Shown: one piece after another, positions 45,014-57,316 of the stretch | Layout: every line of letters begins with the position of its first letter | Numbering within the stretch: the first letter of the stretch is position 1 | NCBI GenBank assembly: GCA_046095485.1 | Contig: JBJTJN010000059.1 | Coordinates: 13,480-77,479, forward strand | Direction: 5' to 3' | Length of the DNA: 64,000 nucleotides | Source: SYFI01 sp046095485 | Lineage (GTDB): Bacteria; Actinomycetota; Thermoleophilia; Miltoncostaeales; Miltoncostaeaceae | Translations under genes and position numbers: made by a program | The notes under the pieces: generated by a model | What the model saw: only the letters and a program-made list of their open reading frames with translations | What the model was told of the DNA's origin: nothing | The model's database searches: none

Positions 45014-45373
45014 CTACGCGAAGTAGGTGTCCTCGGCTGTCCAGGGCGGAGCGCAGGTGACGATCATGCGCATCTCGCCCGACCCGGTGTTGGTGATCTG
45101 GTGCCATGAGCCCACGGGGATGAGGATCGCATCTCCGGCGGTCACCGCGCGCTCCTCGCCGTCGATCTCCATGAGCGCCTCGCCCTCCACGAGGTAGTAC
45201 ATCTCCTCCGACACCTTGTGATGGTGGCGGTCGGTCTGCCCGCCGGGAGGCAGCGCGGCCTCCGCCAGGCTGTGGTTCGCCACGGGCGCCACCGAGAGGT
45301 CGAGCAGCGACCGGATGGTGCTGCCGTCGGTGGTGGTGAAGGGCACGGCGTCGCCGTAGGCACGGATCTCCAT
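45014..45373 (-). CDS. Cupin-domain protein
   Basis: A 119-residue single-domain cupin. Motif 1 is DRHHHKVSEEMYYLVEG (His, His, Glu ligands) and motif 2 is PVGSWHQITNTG (His). It is the mannose-6-phosphate isomerase-like small cupin type; function cannot be assigned. GGAGG precedes the ATG at 45373. It follows the thioredoxin-TPR gene by 16 nt on the same strand, so it is probably co-transcribed. Confidence 0.75.
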   Translation of the reverse strand: MEIRAYGDAVPFTTTDGSTIRSLLDLSVAPVANHSLAEAALPPGGQTDRHHHKVSEEMYYLVEGEALMEIDGEERAVTAGDAILIPVGSWHQITNTGSGEMRMIVTCAPPWTAEDTYFA

Positions 45374-45389
45374 CAGGATCAGACCTCCG

Positions 45390-46130
45390 TCAGTGGAATG
45401 CGCGGGCCAGCTTCTTGCGGTACTCGGGCACCAGGGGGTGACTGTCACCGAGCTCACGGAACTGACCGATGAGCATCTTGCGCAGGTCGTCCTTCAGCAC
45501 CTTGTCGCCGGTGGTGGTGGCGGCATCCACCAGGCTGGCGAACGCCTGCTGCCAGTCCTCGCGCTCGAGTGCGGCGAGGCCGGCCTGGACGTCGGGCACG
45601 TCGCAGCCCATCAGCCTGATGCGGGCCCTGAGGCCGGCGGCGATGGGGTCGTGCTCGGCGGGCGCCAGCACCTCGTCGGCCTCCTCCAGTTCGCCGTCGT
45701 CGATCAGCAGATGCGCCAGCGCGATGCGGGCGTCGGTGCGCCCGGCGTCGCGGAAGATGGCCTCGCGCAGGCTGTCGGCATCGCCCTCGGCCACCAGCAT
45801 GTCCACCTTGCTCGGCACCAGCTTGTCGAGGAAGGCCTCCATCTGCGCGGGCGCCACGAGCCCCACGAACTCCTCCACCACCTCGCCGTTGCGGAACGCC
45901 TTCACCGCCGGGATGCTCATCACCTGGAACATCTGCGCCAGCCCCGGGTTGGCATCGATGTCCACCTTGGCGAGCACCACGTCCCCACCGCGCCGCCCGA
46001 TGGCGTCGTCGATGATGGGCCCCAGCTGCCGGCACGGCCCGCACCACTCGGCCCAGAAGTCGACGACCACCGGAACCTCGTGCGACCGCTCGATCACATC
46101 CGCCTGGAAAGAACCCTCGCTCACGTCCAT
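45390..46130 (-). CDS. Thioredoxin domain with TPR-like C-terminus (CnoX/YbbN-like)
   Basis: A 246-residue protein. Residues 1-105 are a thioredoxin domain with active site VVVDFWAEWCGPCRQL and the cis-Pro segment VMSIPAVKAF. Residues about 115-240 are TPR-like helices (RIALAHLLIDDGELEEADEV, DLRKMLIGQFRELG). This is the chaperedoxin arrangement of CnoX/YbbN. Codons for GDSHP near the C-terminus fall on a GGTGACTGTCACC palindrome of the repeat family. The ATG lies 7 nt after a TAGTCT hexamer inside a large near-palindrome. Confidence 0.82.
   Translation of the reverse strand: MDVSEGSFQADVIERSHEVPVVVDFWAEWCGPCRQLGPIIDDAIGRRGGDVVLAKVDIDANPGLAQMFQVMSIPAVKAFRNGEVVEEFVGLVAPAQMEAFLDKLVPSKVDMLVAEGDADSLREAIFRDAGRTDARIALAHLLIDDGELEEADEVLAPAEHDPIAAGLRARIRLMGCDVPDVQAGLAALEREDWQQAFASLVDAATTTGDKVLKDDLRKMLIGQFRELGDSHPLVPEYRKKLARAFH
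45437..45449. repeat. REP-like palindrome inside the thioredoxin gene (copy E)
   Basis: GGTGACTGTCACC is identical to the core at 33257-33269 and, on the opposite strand, to the cores at 14582 and 14600. It is read in frame as part of the thioredoxin-TPR C-terminus. Confidence 0.5.
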
Positions 46131-46276
46131 GCGCGGGAGACTAGAGGGGCGGCTGGCCAACCGGCAGTCGGGCACGTCGCGAAACGGTATGGCCATTTGC
46201 GGGGGCCGCAAATGGCGATCCCCGGCTCCGGTTGCCCGACTGCCGGTTGGCCAGCGACCCCTCTAGTCTCCCGGCC
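46131..46276. promoter_or_regulatory. ~145-bp near-palindromic divergent promoter
   Basis: The whole gap between the thioredoxin and ettA genes is an inverted repeat. The centre is a perfect GCCATTTGCGG (46192-46202) / CCGCAAATGGC (46206-46216) pair. Outward on each strand come CCCGACTGCCGGTTGGCCAG, then CCCCTCTAGTCTCCC. TAGTCT lies at 46143-46138 (-) and 46264-46269 (+), each 7 nt from an ATG. Only about 16 nt per arm and scattered bases differ. It looks like an inverted duplication of one promoter with its operator. Confidence 0.75.
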
Positions 46277-47971
<1,695 letters not shown>

Positions 47972-47980
47972 GCACGGAAC

Positions 47981-48015
47981 GCACCGGGGCGGGCGGCAGT
48001 GCCCCGCCCCGGTGC
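47981..48015. terminator. Bidirectional terminator between ettA and the lipoprotein gene
   Basis: GCACCGGGGCGGG (47981-47993) and CCCGCCCCGGTGC (48003-48015) form a perfect 13-bp stem with a 9-nt loop, midway between two convergent stop codons. Confidence 0.75.
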
Positions 48016-48025
48016 GCGTGCCGGG

Positions 48026-49021
48026 TCAGTCGCTGCAGGTGCCCACCGCGCTCCAGGCGCCGCCGCCCTGCCACGATCCGAAGGCCCGGAACTGGCCGTT
48101 CACCGAGATCGTGATGGTGTTGACGGTGCCGTTCAGGTTGAGCCCGCCGCCGGTCACGGCCATGGTGCCGCCGGCACCGTTGGGGCTGTCGAGGCCCACC
48201 TTGTAGCCGCCGCTCGCCGAGCCGGTGGCCTGCACCCCGCGGCCCACCACCTCGCACGATGAGAGGTCGAATGTGCGCGAGACCTTCGGGCTGCCAATGG
48301 TGAGGGTGTCACCGGTGGTGGCGCCGCCCCCGCCCCCGCTGGGGGTCTTGCCCGAGCACGACGACGGCCGGTTGGGCCACGCCGCGGCCAGCGCGGTGGC
48401 CGTGGCCGGGCCGTAGCGGCCATCGGCCTTGATGCCCGCCTGCTTCTGGAAGGCGATGAGCGCCGACTCGGTGCCCGATCCGAACACGCCATCCACCTTG
48501 CCGCCGTAGTAGCAGAGGCCCTCAAGGGCGGTCTGCAGCAGCTCCACGGCGTCGGTGCTGTCGTTGCCCAGCGCCAGGTTGATGGCCGCCATGGTCTGGG
48601 GACCGGCGATGCCGTCGGTGGGCAGGCCCGCGCGCGCCTGGAAGCGCTTGACCGCCGCAGTGGTGATGGGGCCGTACTGGCCATTGATCGGCCCCGAGTA
48701 GAAGCCCAGGTCGGAGAGGTCCTGCTGGATCTCCTTGTTGGCCTTCAGCGTCGGGTTCTCGGCGGGCTTCGTGGTGGTGGTGCCCGTGGTCGACGTGCTG
48801 GTGGTGGCCGTGGTGGTGCCGGTGGTCGTGGCCGCGGTCGACGTGGTGGCCGTCGAGGTGGTCGCCGTGGTGTCGGTGGTGCTCGTGGCGGTGGTGGGCG
48901 TGGTGGGCGCCGTGACCGTCACGGTCTCGGTGCCGCCGAAGCTGCAGCCGGCGCCCACCAGGGCGAGGGCGGCGATGCCTGTGGCGGCCGCGGTGGCGGC
49001 GGCGATGCGCGGGGTACTCAT
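48026..49021 (-). CDS. Lipoprotein with two peptidoglycan-binding domains
   Basis: A 331-residue lipoprotein. Signal and lipobox (ALALVGAGCSFGG) are followed by a Thr-rich linker of about 55 residues. Two PG_binding_1 domains come next: DLSDLGFYSGPINGQYGPIT through RFQARAGLPTDGIAGPQT, then LCYYGGKVDGVFGSGTESAL through AFQKQAGIKADGRYGPAT. The C-terminal domain (about 225-331) is a Gly-rich beta domain with two Cys and is not recognised. It probably anchors to the cell wall. GAGGT lies before the ATG at 49021. Confidence 0.8.
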   Translation of the reverse strand: MSTPRIAAATAAATGIAALALVGAGCSFGGTETVTVTAPTTPTTATSTTDTTATTSTATTSTAATTTGTTTATTSTSTTGTTTTKPAENPTLKANKEIQQDLSDLGFYSGPINGQYGPITTAAVKRFQARAGLPTDGIAGPQTMAAINLALGNDSTDAVELLQTALEGLCYYGGKVDGVFGSGTESALIAFQKQAGIKADGRYGPATATALAAAWPNRPSSCSGKTPSGGGGGATTGDTLTIGSPKVSRTFDLSSCEVVGRGVQATGSASGGYKVGLDSPNGAGGTMAVTGGGLNLNGTVNTITISVNGQFRAFGSWQGGGAWSAVGTCSD

Positions 49022-49160
49022 GCGGGGTTCACCTCGGTGCAGGGAGTGTCGTCCCCGAAGGGTTTCGGTAACCCCAACCGGGCACCTTCCCCGTGTAGCC
49101 TCCGCCGTCGCTCCGCGGACGCGCGGGGCCGTGTCACGAGATCCCGCACTAGGAGCCCCA

Positions 49161-51841
<2,681 letters not shown>

Positions 51842-51842
<1 letters not shown>

Positions 51843-51867
51843 CCCCGGTGTCAGGCACTTAACCGAA
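51842..51867. repeat. REP-like repeat after acnA, identical to the copy at 28749
   Basis: These 26 nt (starting AACCCCGGTGTCAGGCAC) are identical to 28749-28774. The first bases overlap the acnA stop codon. A degenerate inverted copy follows at 51903-51928 (21 of 26 positions match), on the far side of the hairpin terminator. Confidence 0.75.
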
Positions 51868-51892
51868 GGGCCCGCTCCGGTGGGCCCTTCGC
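51865..51892 (+). terminator. Hairpin terminator after acnA
   Basis: CGAAGGGCCC (51865-51874) and GGGCCCTTCG (51883-51892) form a perfect 10-bp stem with an 8-nt loop, followed by CGCGTTTGGG. It may also serve the convergent IMPase gene. Confidence 0.75.
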
Positions 51893-51933
51893 GTTTGGGG
51901 GCTCGGTAACGGCCCTGACCCCGGGGTTCGGGG

Positions 51934-52743
51934 CTAGGCGCTTCCCTCTGCCGCCGCGTCCACCACCGCGCGAAGCGGCGCGGCAAGGCCGGGGCGGGAG
52001 GCCAACGTGCCGGGTGCGCCCTCGGGGCCCGCGGGGATGTCCTGCACCGTGCCGCCCGCGGCGATCACGATGACCGCGCCCGCCGCCACGTCCCAGGCGT
52101 TCACCCCGAACTCGTAGTAGGCGTCCAGCCGGCCGCAGGCCACCCAGGCCATGTCGAGGGCCGCGGAGCCGCCGCGGCGCATATCGCGCACGTGGGGGAT
52201 CACGCCCATGAGGCGCGTGGCCTGGCGGCGGCGGCGCACGGCGTCGTATCCGAAGCCGCTGCCGATGAGCGCCTGGCCCAGGTCGTCGCTGGGCTCGAGC
52301 GCGAGCACCTGGCCGTTGAGGTGCGCCGGCCCACCCCGCACGGCGCTGAAGGTCTCGCCGCGGATGGGGTCGTGCACCACGCCCATCAGGCCGCCGGCGT
52401 CGTCGTGGCAGGCGATGCTCACGGCCCACTGGGGGTAGCCCCAGAGGTAGTTGGTGGTGCCGTCCAGCGGGTCGACCAGCCAGCGCAGGCCCGAAGTGCC
52501 GTCCTCGGCCTCGCCGGACTCCTCCGACAGGATGGCGTCGTCGGGCCGCTCGGCCCGGATGATGGAGAGGATCGCGTGCTCGGCCTCGCGGTCGGCGTCA
52601 CTCACCAGGTCGGTGGAGGTGCTCTTGGCGGTGATGCCCTCGGCCGGGCGGTCGAAGCGGGCCATCAGGCCGCGGCCGGCGATCTCGGCGGCACGCAGGG
52701 CGATGTCGAGCGCCTGATGGGCGTCTGCAGGGTCGGTCGTCAC
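51934..52743 (-). CDS. Inositol monophosphatase family protein (IMPase/HisN-like)
   Basis: A 269-residue Mg-dependent phosphatase. The metal motifs are SEESGEAEDG, LRWLVDPLDGTTNYLWGYP (DPxDGT) and EFGVNAWDVAAGAVIVIAAG (WDxAAG). TDLVSDADREAE is the conserved N-terminal motif. Substrates could be inositol phosphate or histidinol phosphate. The GTG at 52743 lies 8 nt after a TAGCAT hexamer and is preferred over a start inside the promoter. It is divergent from ispH. Confidence 0.86.
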   Translation of the reverse strand: MTTDPADAHQALDIALRAAEIAGRGLMARFDRPAEGITAKSTSTDLVSDADREAEHAILSIIRAERPDDAILSEESGEAEDGTSGLRWLVDPLDGTTNYLWGYPQWAVSIACHDDAGGLMGVVHDPIRGETFSAVRGGPAHLNGQVLALEPSDDLGQALIGSGFGYDAVRRRRQATRLMGVIPHVRDMRRGGSAALDMAWVACGRLDAYYEFGVNAWDVAAGAVIVIAAGGTVQDIPAGPEGAPGTLASRPGLAAPLRAVVDAAAEGSA

Positions 52744-52751
52744 GAGGGGGC

Positions 52752-52757
52752 ATGCTA
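52752..52757 (-). promoter_or_regulatory. -10 hexamer TAGCAT for the IMPase gene (leaderless)
   Basis: On the - strand TAGCAT is followed by 8 nt and then GTG at 52743. It faces the ispH hexamer 25 bp away in a 53-bp divergent gap. Confidence 0.5.
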
Positions 52758-52782
52758 CGCACAAGCGCGCATCGCGCCGCGC

Positions 52783-52788
52783 TAGCCT
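52783..52788 (+). promoter_or_regulatory. -10 hexamer TAGCCT for ispH (leaderless)
   Basis: TAGCCT ends 8 nt before the GTG at 52797, which matches the conserved IspH N-terminus. Confidence 0.55.
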
Positions 52789-52796
52789 TCCCCGCC

Positions 52797-53729
52797 GTGA
52801 GCGAGAGCGTCAACCTCATCTCCCCGCGCGGCTACTGCGCCGGCGTGGACCGCGCCATCGAGACCGTCGACCGGCTGCTCGAGGAGCGCGGCGCGCCCAT
52901 CTACGTGCGCGGCGAGATCGTGCACAACCAGTACGTGGTGCGCACGCTGGCCGACAAGGGCGCGGTGTTCGTGGAGACGCCCGAGGAGGTTCCCGAGCGC
53001 AGCGTGATCGTGCTCTCGGCCCACGGCAGCGCGCCCGACATCTACGAGCGCTGCGCCGCCCGCGAGCTGGAGGTGATCGACGCCACCTGCCCGCTGGTGA
53101 GCAAGGTGCACGCCGAGGTGCGCCGCTACGCCGGCAAGGGCGCCACCGTGCTGCTGGTGGGCCACGAGGACCACGACGAGGTCATCGGCACCCGCGGCGA
53201 GTCCCCCGACCGGGTGATCGTGGTGGAAGATGTGCACCGGGCCGAGACCGTCGAGGTGCCCGACCCCGACAACGTGGCGCTCACCACCCAGACCACCCTC
53301 TCGCTCGACGACACCGCCGAGATCATCGCGGTGCTCAAGCGCCGATTCCCCGCGCTGCAGTCACCGGCATCGAGCGACATCTGCTACGCCACGCAGAACC
53401 GGCAGGACGCCGTCAAGGCCACCGTCGAGCAGACCGAGGCCGAGCTGGTGCTGGTGGTGGGATCGCAGAATTCGTCCAATTCGCAGCGCCTGGTGGAGGT
53501 TGCCCGGGCAGGCGGTGCGCAGAGCTACCTCATCGACGGCGTGGATGATCTCGACCCCTCGTGGCTCGATGATCACCCCCGCGTGGCCCTCACCGCAGGG
53601 GCGTCGGCCCCCGAGGTGCTGGTGCGCGAGGTGCTGGATTACCTCGAAACCCGTGGGTATTCCCGCAAGGGCAACGAGGTCCCAACGGACGAGGGCGTGG
53701 TGTTCGCGCTCCCTCCGCAAGTACGCTAG
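52797..53729 (+). CDS. ispH: 4-hydroxy-3-methylbut-2-enyl diphosphate reductase IspH
   Basis: A 310-residue Fe-S enzyme, the last step of the MEP isoprenoid pathway (HMBPP to IPP and DMAPP). The three cluster Cys are in SPRGYCAGVDRAIETVD, DATCPLVSKVHAEVRRY and SDICYATQNRQDAVK. SHGSAPD-type and SSNSQRLVEVA segments bind the diphosphate (here SAHGSAPDIYERC). The start was chosen from the leaderless promoter spacing; the stop lies 4 nt before the next gene. Confidence 0.95.
   Translation: MSESVNLISPRGYCAGVDRAIETVDRLLEERGAPIYVRGEIVHNQYVVRTLADKGAVFVETPEEVPERSVIVLSAHGSAPDIYERCAARELEVIDATCPLVSKVHAEVRRYAGKGATVLLVGHEDHDEVIGTRGESPDRVIVVEDVHRAETVEVPDPDNVALTTQTTLSLDDTAEIIAVLKRRFPALQSPASSDICYATQNRQDAVKATVEQTEAELVLVVGSQNSSNSQRLVEVARAGGAQSYLIDGVDDLDPSWLDDHPRVALTAGASAPEVLVREVLDYLETRGYSRKGNEVPTDEGVVFALPPQVR
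53722..53727 (+). promoter_or_regulatory. -10 hexamer TACGCT overlapping the ispH stop
   Basis: TACGCT ends 6 nt before the ATG at 53734 and could give the small secreted protein its own leaderless transcript. Confidence 0.45.
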
Positions 53730-53733
53730 GCCC

Positions 53734-54255
53734 ATGCGTGGCCACATACTCATCGCGGCGCTCGCCGTGCTGGTGCCCACGGGCACGGCCTTGGCGGGCA
53801 CCGGCGACTGCACCGGTGGATCGTGCGCGGTGACTCCCGGCGAGGCCACGTGGGCCCAGGTGGCCAAGGGCGTGCAGGGCGGCACCATCAAGTGGCCGCG
53901 CAACCCGCAGGGCGCCGAGCTGCTGCGCGTGGACCTCACCCGCCAGGAGCCCCTCGACGGCACGGCCACGGTGTGCGACGGCCGGCAGGAGGCCACGGCG
54001 CGGTACCGGTGGAAGGAGCAGTCGGTCACCTTCCGCAACGTCACGGCGCCCGGCACCGACTGCACCAAGGACGACCCGGTGCGGTTCCGCTGCAGCACAT
54101 CCACGGTGAAGGGCCTGGGCCTCACCCGCGACTGCACCAGCAGCAAGTGGCGCATCGTCACCTGGGGCGGCTACGTGCAGCGCAAGGGCGGGCAGTTCGA
54201 GCTGAGCGGCCCGCGCGCCTTCGCGCTCGTCGCGATGGCCCGCTCCGTGCGCTAG
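53734..54255 (+). CDS. Hypothetical secreted protein
   Basis: A 173-residue exported protein with a signal peptide (HILIAALAVLVPTGTALA, cleaved before GTGD). It has six Cys in the mature part (DCTGGSCAV, TVCDGRQ, TDCTKDD, FRCSTST, RDCTSSK), suggesting disulfides, and no known domain. It lies 4 nt after ispH and converges on the pyrophosphorylase gene, overlapping its stop by 4 nt. Confidence 0.65.
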   Translation: MRGHILIAALAVLVPTGTALAGTGDCTGGSCAVTPGEATWAQVAKGVQGGTIKWPRNPQGAELLRVDLTRQEPLDGTATVCDGRQEATARYRWKEQSVTFRNVTAPGTDCTKDDPVRFRCSTSTVKGLGLTRDCTSSKWRIVTWGGYVQRKGGQFELSGPRAFALVAMARSVR

Positions 54256-55646
54256 TTCCGCAGCAGCAGCGGTCCGTCCACGGCGAAGTCGGACGGGATA
54301 CGCCCGTGCAGGTCGGCGGCGTCCTGCGCGAAGCGCGGGTCGCTCTCGATCGGGAACTGGCTCGCGCTGTCGGCCCCACGCGGCACCGTGGCGCCCTCGG
54401 CCTGCAGCCATCGGGCGGCGCGGTCCACCATCGCCGCGCGGCAGGTGGCCGGTGAGTCCGCCCCGTCGGCGTTCTTCACCGGGGCGAAGCGCTCCTCGCG
54501 GGCCATCTCCACGGTGGCGGTGCGCGCAGCCAGCGGCAGGGCGTCGAACATGAAGGCCTCGAACTTCACGGCATTGGACGCCTGCGGGTCGGGGTCGTCC
54601 ACTGTGGCCACACGCTTGTCGGCGCGGTGGAAGGGCAGCGGGGCCTCGCCCGTGGCGAGGCGCGTGGCGAAGGCACGATCGAGGCAGTGCACGCCGGTGG
54701 ACCCCGCCCAGTAGAGAACGTCACCGGCCTCATCACGCGCGGCCTCGAGATCGGCTGGCAGGTCGGTGTACTCCACCAGGGCCGTGCGACCGTCCACCGA
54801 TGCCATCACCCCCATGCGCTCCTCGGGCGCCGCCTTGGCCACCACCAGCGTGCTCATCTCGGCGCGGGCCAGCAGGTGCGCGCCGATCAGCTCGGGGTCG
54901 GCGGGGCGCATGAGCGGATTGTCCACCTGGAAGGTCATGATGATGTCGATGCCGCGCTCTTCGAGGTCACCGAGAATCGCGGCATGGCCCATGGCGCGGA
55001 AGATGCCGCCGTGGCCGTCGGGCGAGAGCGCCAGGCAGTCGGGGGTCTCGCGCAGGATGTCGCCGGTCACCGGATCCACCGCCGGCAGCATGCCCTGCAC
55101 GAAGGTGGTCACCGACTCGGGCTGCAGCCCGAACAGCAGCTCGTGCTCGAAGAACTCCCGCGTCTCGCGGTCGTTCACGTGGGACGTCATGAGCAGGAAC
55201 GGCAGGTCGCAGCCGTAGCGGCGGCGCGTGGCCCCCACCCCGGCCGCGTGCACCTCGAACAGCGGGCAGTTGCTCACCGGCCCGATGGGGAACATTCCTT
55301 TCGGGTGATCGAACCCCAGACGGGTGCCCTGCCCCCCGGCCAGCAGCACCACGGCCACGCGGCCCTCGCGCAGCGCCTGCTCACCGGCCTCGAACGCCTC
55401 GCGCCGATGCGCCCGGCCGGCATCGTCCGCCGGCAGGCGGTCCACCTCGGCCGGCCCGATACTGCCCGCCACATGCTCGGCGGGCTCGCGCACCAGCTCG
55501 CGCACCAACCTCTCCACCAGCGGAAGGTCGATGGATGCCACCTGCAGCAGCAGGGTGTTGGCCTGATCCTCGGGAAGAGCGCGGATGGAGTCGGCCAGGC
55601 GCTGCTGCCCGGCCGACTCCAGCGCGTCGATCACCGGGTCGTTCAC
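54252..55646 (-). CDS. UDP-sugar pyrophosphorylase (UDPGP/UAP family)
   Basis: A 464-residue nucleotidyltransferase of the UDPGP family. VVLLAGGQGTRLGFDHPKG is the nucleotide-binding signature with the catalytic Lys. TSHVNDRETREFFEHE and LSPDGHGGIFRAMG are the substrate blocks of UDP-N-acetylhexosamine and UDP-glucose pyrophosphorylases. It resembles the eukaryotic-type UAP1 more than bacterial GalU or GlmU. The GTG start overlaps the stop of the alcohol dehydrogenase gene (GTGA). Confidence 0.82.
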   Translation of the reverse strand: MNDPVIDALESAGQQRLADSIRALPEDQANTLLLQVASIDLPLVERLVRELVREPAEHVAGSIGPAEVDRLPADDAGRAHRREAFEAGEQALREGRVAVVLLAGGQGTRLGFDHPKGMFPIGPVSNCPLFEVHAAGVGATRRRYGCDLPFLLMTSHVNDRETREFFEHELLFGLQPESVTTFVQGMLPAVDPVTGDILRETPDCLALSPDGHGGIFRAMGHAAILGDLEERGIDIIMTFQVDNPLMRPADPELIGAHLLARAEMSTLVVAKAAPEERMGVMASVDGRTALVEYTDLPADLEAARDEAGDVLYWAGSTGVHCLDRAFATRLATGEAPLPFHRADKRVATVDDPDPQASNAVKFEAFMFDALPLAARTATVEMAREERFAPVKNADGADSPATCRAAMVDRAARWLQAEGATVPRGADSASQFPIESDPRFAQDAADLHGRIPSDFAVDGPLLLRN

Positions 55647-56731
55647 GCGGGCGTGAGGCAGACCTTGATCACGCCCTCTTCGCGCGACTGCATCTTGCGG
55701 TAGCCGTCGGCGGCGTCGTCCAGCGAGAGCTCGGTGGTGAGCACCGGCGCCGGGTCGAGGCGACCGGCCTTCACTGCGTCGAGCAGCTCGGGGAAGTACG
55801 CCGGCCCCGGAACCAGGCCGCCCGTGATGGTGATGTTGCGCAGGAACTGGTCGAACCAGTTGATCTCGGGCACGTTCTGCATGAAGTGGTCCATGCCGAG
55901 GCAGCCGATCGCCCCACCGGCGCGCACCGTGGCGTGCGCCGCGGCCATCGACGACTTGCCGCTGATGCTGTCGATCACCACGTGGGCGCCCTCGCCATTG
56001 GTCATCTCCAGCACCTGCTCGCGGATCTCGTCGGTGTCACGCGAGGTCACCACGCCGGTGGCGCCCAGCTCGCGCGCAACCTCGAGGCGGTCCTCGTGGT
56101 GGCCCAGCGCGATGATGTTGGCGCCGTCCATCGCCTTGGCGCCGTGCACGCCGCACAGGCCCACGGCGCCGTCGCCGATCACCACCACGTTGTAGCCGGG
56201 CTTCATGCCGGCGGTGCGCAGGCCGTGCCACGCCGTGGACATCACGTCCACCAGCGGCAGCATGGTCTTCTGGCGGTCCATCCCCGAGAGCTCCTCGGGC
56301 ATGGGGATGAGCGTGGTGGATGCCAGCGGCACGCGCACGTACTCGCTCTGGCCGCCCTGCACCGTGCCGTCGTGCTGCCACGTGCGCGGCGCCCAGCCGA
56401 AGAGCGACCACGAGTTGCACGAGCTGTGCAGGTGCTCCGCGCACATGGGGCACGTGCCGTCGAGGATGCTGCACGAGGCCAGCACGCGGTCGCCGGGGCG
56501 CAGGTTGGTCACCTCTGCGCCGACCTCCTCCACCGTGCCGATGAACTCGTGCCCCAGGCGCGAGCCGGGCTCGAACCCGAAGGCGGATCCGGCGTTGAGG
56601 ATGTGCAGGTCCGATCCGCAGATGCCGGCCATGGTCACCTTCACCAGTGCATCGGTCGGCTTCTCGATCGCGGCGTCCGGCACGTTGTCGACGCGGACGT
56701 CCTGGTCACCATGAAAGGTCAGGCCACGCAT
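55643..56731 (-). CDS. Zinc-dependent alcohol dehydrogenase (MDR family)
   Basis: A 362-residue medium-chain dehydrogenase. Catalytic zinc ligands are in AGICGSDLHIL and LGHEFIGTVEEVG. The structural zinc loop has four Cys (CSILDGTCPMCAEHLHSSC). The NAD site is VVVIGDGAVGLCGVHGAKAM. The sequence is close to zinc-type threonine or glutathione-independent aldehyde-type dehydrogenases; the substrate is unassigned. GGAG lies 7 nt before the ATG at 56731. Overlapping -10-like TAGTAT/TACTAG sequences near 56767 serve the two divergent genes. Confidence 0.85.
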   Translation of the reverse strand: MRGLTFHGDQDVRVDNVPDAAIEKPTDALVKVTMAGICGSDLHILNAGSAFGFEPGSRLGHEFIGTVEEVGAEVTNLRPGDRVLASCSILDGTCPMCAEHLHSSCNSWSLFGWAPRTWQHDGTVQGGQSEYVRVPLASTTLIPMPEELSGMDRQKTMLPLVDVMSTAWHGLRTAGMKPGYNVVVIGDGAVGLCGVHGAKAMDGANIIALGHHEDRLEVARELGATGVVTSRDTDEIREQVLEMTNGEGAHVVIDSISGKSSMAAAHATVRAGGAIGCLGMDHFMQNVPEINWFDQFLRNITITGGLVPGPAYFPELLDAVKAGRLDPAPVLTTELSLDDAADGYRKMQSREEGVIKVCLTPA

Positions 56732-56766
56732 GTGTGATCTCCCCGGGTAGGCATGCGAACTGCGCC

Positions 56767-56772
56767 TAGTAT
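56767..56772 (+). promoter_or_regulatory. -10 hexamer TAGTAT for the deglycation pair (leadered)
   Basis: TAGTAT lies 55 nt before the ATG at 56828. That ATG has CGGAGGA 8 nt upstream, so this transcript keeps a leader, unlike many neighbours. Confidence 0.45.
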
Positions 56773-56827
56773 CGCCCACGGGCCGCCGCAGGTGGCCTTC
56801 TTACGGACCACCCGGAGGAATTCCCGC

Positions 56828-57316
56828 ATGGCCGCCACGCGCGTGTGCTTCGTCTGCCTCGGCAACATCTGCCGAAGCCCCACCGCCGAGGCCATCATGC
56901 GCCACCGCCTGCAGTTCGACGACCTGGGCATGCAGGTGCAGGTGGAGAGCGCCGGCACGGGCGACTGGCACGTCGGGCACCCGCCGGATGAGCGGGCGCG
57001 CGAGGAGGCCACCCGCCGGGGCATCGCCATGGACAGCCTGGCCCAGCAGTTCACGGTGGGCGACTTCGACCGCTTCGACCTCATCCTCGCCATGGACTCC
57101 GCCAACCGCGAGGCCCTTCGCCGCATCGCCCCCACGCCCGAAGCCGCCGCCAAGGTGCACATGCTGCGCGAGTGGGACCCCCTGGCGGGCGACGAGCTCG
57201 ACGTGCCCGACCCCTACTTCGGCGGGTCGAAGGGGTTCGTGGAGGTGTTCGACATGGTCGACCGCTCGGTCACGGGCCTGCTCGACCACATCGGATCCAC
57301 CCGCGGCGACGGGTGA
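56828..57316 (+). CDS. Low-molecular-weight protein tyrosine phosphatase family protein
   Basis: A 162-residue LMW-PTP. The catalytic loop is VCFVCLGNICRSPTAE (C-x5-R-S) at the N-terminus, and the general acid Asp is in DVPDPYFGGSKGFVEVFDMV. Bacterial LMW-PTPs next to fructosamine-kinase genes are reported to dephosphorylate ribulosamine or erythrulosamine phosphates rather than phosphotyrosine. The next gene, overlapping by GTGA, is such a kinase. Confidence 0.9.
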   Translation: MAATRVCFVCLGNICRSPTAEAIMRHRLQFDDLGMQVQVESAGTGDWHVGHPPDERAREEATRRGIAMDSLAQQFTVGDFDRFDLILAMDSANREALRRIAPTPEAAAKVHMLREWDPLAGDELDVPDPYFGGSKGFVEVFDMVDRSVTGLLDHIGSTRGDG

